Assembly (NCBI GenBank): GCA_050747865.1
Contig: JBOGJI010000118.1
Location: forward strand, 1 to 8,813
Length of the DNA stretch: 8,813 nt
Origin: JBOGJI01 sp050747865
Lineage (GTDB): Bacteria > Acidobacteriota > Thermoanaerobaculia > Multivoradales > JAHEKO01
Direction of reading: 5' to 3'
The notes beneath the pieces are model-generated. The model saw nothing but the letters and a program-made list of their open reading frames with translations, searched no databases and was not told where the DNA came from. Position 1 is the stretch's first letter. The number at the start of each line of letters is the position of its first letter. Position numbers and translations under genes: made by a program. Positions 7,050 through 8,813 of the stretch are shown here, one piece after another.

Positions 7050-7280
7050 TCAAGCGCGGCTCAGCAGTTTCTTGACCGACGGCGAGACCTGGGCACCGTT
7101 CTGCACCCAGTGCTCGATGCGATCGGAGCGGATCTGGACGCTCGGCGGCTCGGTGCGCGGATCGTAGTGGCCGATCTCCTCCACCGCCCGACCGGTGGGC
7201 GTGAGGCGCGAATCCGACACCACGACGCGGTAGAACGGGCGGTGTCGGCTGCCCATACGGCGAAGCCGGATCTTCAGCAT
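7050..7280 (-). CDS. rpsP: 30S ribosomal protein S16
   Basis: S16 is an early-assembling small-subunit protein that binds 16S rRNA. The 76-residue product starts MLKIRLRRMGSRHRPFYRVV, the family signature. It continues with VSDSRLTPTGRAVEEIGHYDP and ends with an IEHWVQNGAQVSPSVKKLL block, which is a normal length and full coverage. The ATG at 7280 is chosen because the S16 signature begins there and GGAG (7289-7292) lies 8 nt upstream; an in-frame ATG at 7343 would add unrelated residues. It is the first gene after a 93-nt gap behind ffh and could have its own promoter. Confidence 0.96.
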   Translation of the reverse strand: MLKIRLRRMGSRHRPFYRVVVSDSRLTPTGRAVEEIGHYDPRTEPPSVQIRSDRIEHWVQNGAQVSPSVKKLLSRA

Positions 7281-7288
7281 GCACGAAT

Positions 7289-7292
7289 CTCC
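7289..7292 (-). promoter_or_regulatory. Ribosome binding site of rpsP
   Basis: GGAG lies 8 nt before the rpsP ATG at 7280. It supports the short 76-residue form over the upstream in-frame ATG at 7343. Confidence 0.55.
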
Positions 7293-7318
7293 AAACAGTG
7301 TTGCCTTTTTGTCGAGAG

Positions 7319-7344
7319 CGTGCCGAACGTGGCTCGCCGGCACG
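7319..7344 (-). repeat. Inverted repeat in the rpsP leader
   Basis: CGTGCCG (7338-7344 on the minus strand) and CGGCACG (7319-7325) can form a perfect 7-bp stem around a 12-nt loop, about 40 nt upstream of rpsP. No T-run follows on either strand, so it is not a normal intrinsic terminator. An mRNA leader structure or a protein-binding site is possible, and chance is not excluded in DNA this rich in GC. Confidence 0.35.
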
Positions 7345-7354
7345 ACGCGAGGCT

Positions 7355-7360
7355 ATTGTA
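7355..7360 (-). promoter_or_regulatory. Possible -10 element for the rpsP operon
   Basis: TACAAT on the minus strand lies in the only sizeable gap of the gene train, 75 nt upstream of rpsP. It stands out in very GC-rich surroundings and matches five of six positions of the TATAAT consensus. No good TTGACA-like hexamer is present 16-18 nt upstream, so the case for a promoter is weak. Confidence 0.3.
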
Positions 7361-7373
7361 GCAGGTAAGCGGC

Positions 7374-8690
7374 TTACTGGCCGAATGCCCGCTGCAGCCA
7401 GCCCTTCTTCATCCCCTTCATCATCTTCTGCATCGTCCGGTACTGCTTGACGAGCCGGTTGATCTCCTGCACCGAGGTGCCGGAGCCGCGGGCGACGCGG
7501 CGCTTGCGACTGCCGTCCAGCAGCGTCGGCCGGCGCCGCTCCTGCGGGGTCATCGAGTCGATCATCGCCTCGATGCGCATCAGCTGGCGGTCGTCCACCT
7601 GGGCCGTGTCGAGGCCGCGCAGCGGCCCCGCCTTGGGCAGCAGCTCGAGCACCTGGCTCAAGGGGCCCAGGCGCTTGATCTGGCGCAGCTGGTCGCGCAG
7701 GTCCTCGAGGGTGAACTGGTCGCGCGCCAGGCGCTCGGCCAGCCGGCGCGACTCCTCGGCGTTCAGGCCCTGCTCGGCCTTCTCGATCAGCGACAGCACG
7801 TCCCCCATGCCGAGGATGCGCGAGGCCATGCGATCGGGGCGGAAGAGCTCCAGCTCGTCCGGCTTCTCCCCGACGCCGACGAAGCGGATCGGCTGACCGG
7901 AGACGGCGCGGATGGAGAGCGCCGCGCCCCCCCGCGTGTCGCCGTCCAGCTTGGTCAGGACGACGCCGGTCAGCGGCACCGTGCCGGCGAAGGCCTCGGC
8001 GCTCTTCACCGCGTCCTGGCCGGTCATCGAGTCGGCGACGAACAGGATTTCGCACGGCTCGGTGCGTTGTGCCAGATCCCGCACCTCCCGCATCAGCGCC
8101 TCGTCCACGTGCAGCCGCCCCGCGGTGTCGAGGAGGGCGACGTCGCGGCCGGCATCGCGCGCCTCGCGGATCGCGCGCGCGGCGACCGCGAACACGTCTT
8201 CGCCCGGTCGCGGAGAGGCCACCGGAACGCCCACCCGCGCTCCCACCTGCTGGAGCTGCTCCACGGCCGCGGCGCGCTGCAGGTCGCAGGCGACGAGCAG
8301 AGGCTGGCGGCCGCGCTCGCACAGCCGCAGCGCCAGCTTGCCGGCCGTCGTGGTCTTGCCCGACCCCTGGAGACCGCAGAGCAAAATCACGGCCGGACGC
8401 CCATCGAGCCTGAGCTCGCCGCCCTCCTCGCCCAGCACCCGCTCGAGCTCGTCGCGGACGATCTTGATGACCTGCTGCTCGGGGGTCAGGCTGTCGAGAA
8501 CCGTCTCCCCCAGCGCCCGCTCCTCGAGCCGCTGCACGAGCTCCTTGACCACCCGGAAGTGCACGTCGGCCTCGAGCAGCGCCAGCCGGATCTCCCGCAG
8601 CGCCGCCTTGAGCACCGGCTCGGTGACCTTGCCTTCGCCGCGGATGCGACGGAATACGCCGTCGAGCCTTGTCTGCAGGCCGTCAAACAT
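7374..8690 (-). CDS. ffh: Signal recognition particle protein Ffh (SRP54)
   Basis: Ffh is the GTPase of the bacterial signal recognition particle. With 4.5S RNA it binds hydrophobic nascent chains and delivers ribosomes to FtsY at the membrane. The 438-residue protein has the N domain (about 1-95), including the ALLEADVHFRVVKEL segment. The G domain carries the P-loop GLQGSGKT (106-113), DLQRAAAVEQL (136-146), DTAGR (188-192) and TKLDGDTRGG (246-255). The linker LGMGD (293-297) leads to the M domain, which ends with the RNA-binding SGTSVQEINRLVKQY and a Met/Lys-rich tail. The usual DxxRPAA motif has Ala in place of Pro here. Length is slightly below the common 440-480 because the C-terminal tail is short. 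The ATG at 8690 fits the family start, and GAGG (8698-8701) is 7 nt upstream. Both lie in or against a group II intron 3' end. Confidence 0.97.
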   Translation of the reverse strand: MFDGLQTRLDGVFRRIRGEGKVTEPVLKAALREIRLALLEADVHFRVVKELVQRLEERALGETVLDSLTPEQQVIKIVRDELERVLGEEGGELRLDGRPAVILLCGLQGSGKTTTAGKLALRLCERGRQPLLVACDLQRAAAVEQLQQVGARVGVPVASPRPGEDVFAVAARAIREARDAGRDVALLDTAGRLHVDEALMREVRDLAQRTEPCEILFVADSMTGQDAVKSAEAFAGTVPLTGVVLTKLDGDTRGGAALSIRAVSGQPIRFVGVGEKPDELELFRPDRMASRILGMGDVLSLIEKAEQGLNAEESRRLAERLARDQFTLEDLRDQLRQIKRLGPLSQVLELLPKAGPLRGLDTAQVDDRQLMRIEAMIDSMTPQERRRPTLLDGSRKRRVARGSGTSVQEINRLVKQYRTMQKMMKGMKKGWLQRAFGQ

Positions 8691-8691
8691 T

Positions 8692-8740
8692 GGTAGACCT
8701 CAGGCGCGGTGGCCTGTCGACTCCGTTTCCTGAGGTCCCC
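8692..8740 (-). ncRNA. Group II intron domain VI with bulged branch-point A
   Basis: The 5' arm GGGGACCTCAGG (8740-8729) pairs with the 3' arm CCTGAGGTCTACC (8704-8692). This gives two basal G-C pairs, a single unpaired A at 8694, one G-U pair and nine further Watson-Crick pairs. A lone bulged adenosine near the 3' base of a helix directly after domain V is the hallmark of domain VI and marks the lariat branch point. The 24-nt apical part (8728-8705) is GC-rich and can form minor hairpins. Confidence 0.8.
8698..8701 (-). promoter_or_regulatory. Ribosome binding site of ffh, inside intron domain VI
   Basis: GAGG lies 7 nt before the ffh ATG. The same bases form part of the 3' arm of the domain VI helix (8692-8704 pairs with 8729-8740), so the site would be hidden while domain VI is folded. 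Confidence 0.5.
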
Positions 8741-8744
8741 GTTC

Positions 8745-8777
8745 CAACCGTGCGTGCGGATTTCCCGCACACGGCTG
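8745..8777 (-). ncRNA. Group II intron domain V (catalytic hairpin)
   Basis: The 33-nt hairpin has an 8-bp lower helix (8777-8770 with 8752-8745), a two-base CG bulge (8754-8753), a 5-bp upper helix (8769-8765 with 8759-8755) and a GAAAT loop (8764-8760). The catalytic AGC triad is present at 8776-8774 and pairs as A-U, G-U and C-G, exactly as in known domain V structures. It has the same plan as the Ll.LtrB domain V, with a slightly shorter upper stem and loop. All essential bases are intact, so this core shows no sign of decay. Confidence 0.85.
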
Positions 8778-8813
8778 ACCGATGGTCTTCTCAAGTCGCA
8801 TGCACAGCTCCTG

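Larger units (their letters stand above)
8689..8813 (-). mobile_element. 3' end of a group II intron, continuing beyond the window
   Basis: The segment upstream of ffh, read on the minus strand, holds a complete group II domain V, a 4-nt linker (GAAC) and a domain VI helix with one bulged adenosine. This is the defining 3' architecture of these self-splicing retroelements. The rest (domains I-IV and any reverse transcriptase/maturase) would lie to the right of 8813. The 36 nt before domain V (8778-8813) probably belong to domain IV or the end of the intron ORF region; no protein can be recognised there. Group II introns end in A-pyrimidine. The AT at 8690-8689, which are the first two bases of the ffh ATG, would fit a 3' boundary six bases from the branch point, but the exact end is uncertain by a few bases. 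The intron class cannot be assigned from this fragment. Confidence 0.8.

Noticed and set aside
7361..7380. Palindrome at the ffh stop considered as a terminator
   Set aside because: The stem is only 5-6 bp with no following T-run on the minus strand; the cluster appears to continue as one train.
6787..8322. Minus-strand open frame extending khpA upstream through rpsP and into ffh
   Set aside because: Only the last 85 codons match a protein family; the remainder is an out-of-frame shadow of ffh and rpsP.
8745..8777. Hairpin upstream of ffh considered as an intrinsic terminator
   Set aside because: No T-run follows, and the AGC triad, CG bulge and GAAA-type loop fit group II domain V much better.
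8703..8813. Minus-strand frame open through domains V and VI, ending at the TGA at 8705-8703, considered as the end of an upstream protein
   Set aside because: The same bases form intact domain V and VI helices, and the translated sequence resembles no protein, including reverse transcriptase C-termini.

Overview
The window is strongly GC-rich bacterial DNA. Nearly all of it is one minus-strand gene train, read from right to left: ffh, rpsP, khpA, rimM, trmD, rplS, rnhB, an unrecognised membrane-anchored protein, an NAD-type isocitrate dehydrogenase, and a gamma-glutamyltransferase-family hydrolase. The block ffh-rpsP-khpA-rimM-trmD-rplS-rnhB is a classic bacterial translation and protein-targeting cluster, so this is chromosomal core sequence. 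The base composition, the presence of khpA and the exported GGT-like enzyme would fit an Acidobacteriota-like or similar GC-rich lineage. That placement is an impression and cannot be proved from the window.

Right edge (8689-8813): immediately upstream of ffh lies the 3' end of a group II intron on the same strand as ffh. Domain V is textbook: an AGC triad, a CG bulge and a short GAAA-type loop. It is followed by a domain VI helix with a single bulged adenosine. The ffh ribosome binding site and start codon lie in, or directly against, domain VI. This is the most interesting feature of the window. The rest of the intron, including any reverse transcriptase, lies beyond the edge.

Middle (4429-8690): Ffh (SRP GTPase), ribosomal protein S16, the KH-domain protein KhpA, the 30S maturation factor RimM, the tRNA m1G37 methyltransferase TrmD, ribosomal protein L19 and RNase HII. 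Junctions from rpsP to rplS are tight (5-nt gap, then 26-, 19- and 8-nt overlaps), which implies translational coupling. The only sizeable gap (93 nt, between ffh and rpsP) contains a possible -10 element and an inverted repeat.

Left-middle (402-4429): three further genes follow rnhB without a strand change. The unknown protein overlaps rnhB by one base (TAATG), and the isocitrate dehydrogenase overlaps the unknown protein by four (ATGA), so metabolic genes are wired to the end of the translation cluster. The GGT-family enzyme has a signal peptide and the catalytic threonine, but it lacks the residues that bind the gamma-glutamyl group in true transpeptidases.

Left edge (1-374): a convergent plus-strand Phd/YefM-type antitoxin reading frame has no usable start codon and no adjacent toxin, so it is probably a relic. 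A minus-strand gene may begin at position 39 and run off the edge. No rRNA, tRNA or CRISPR array was seen.
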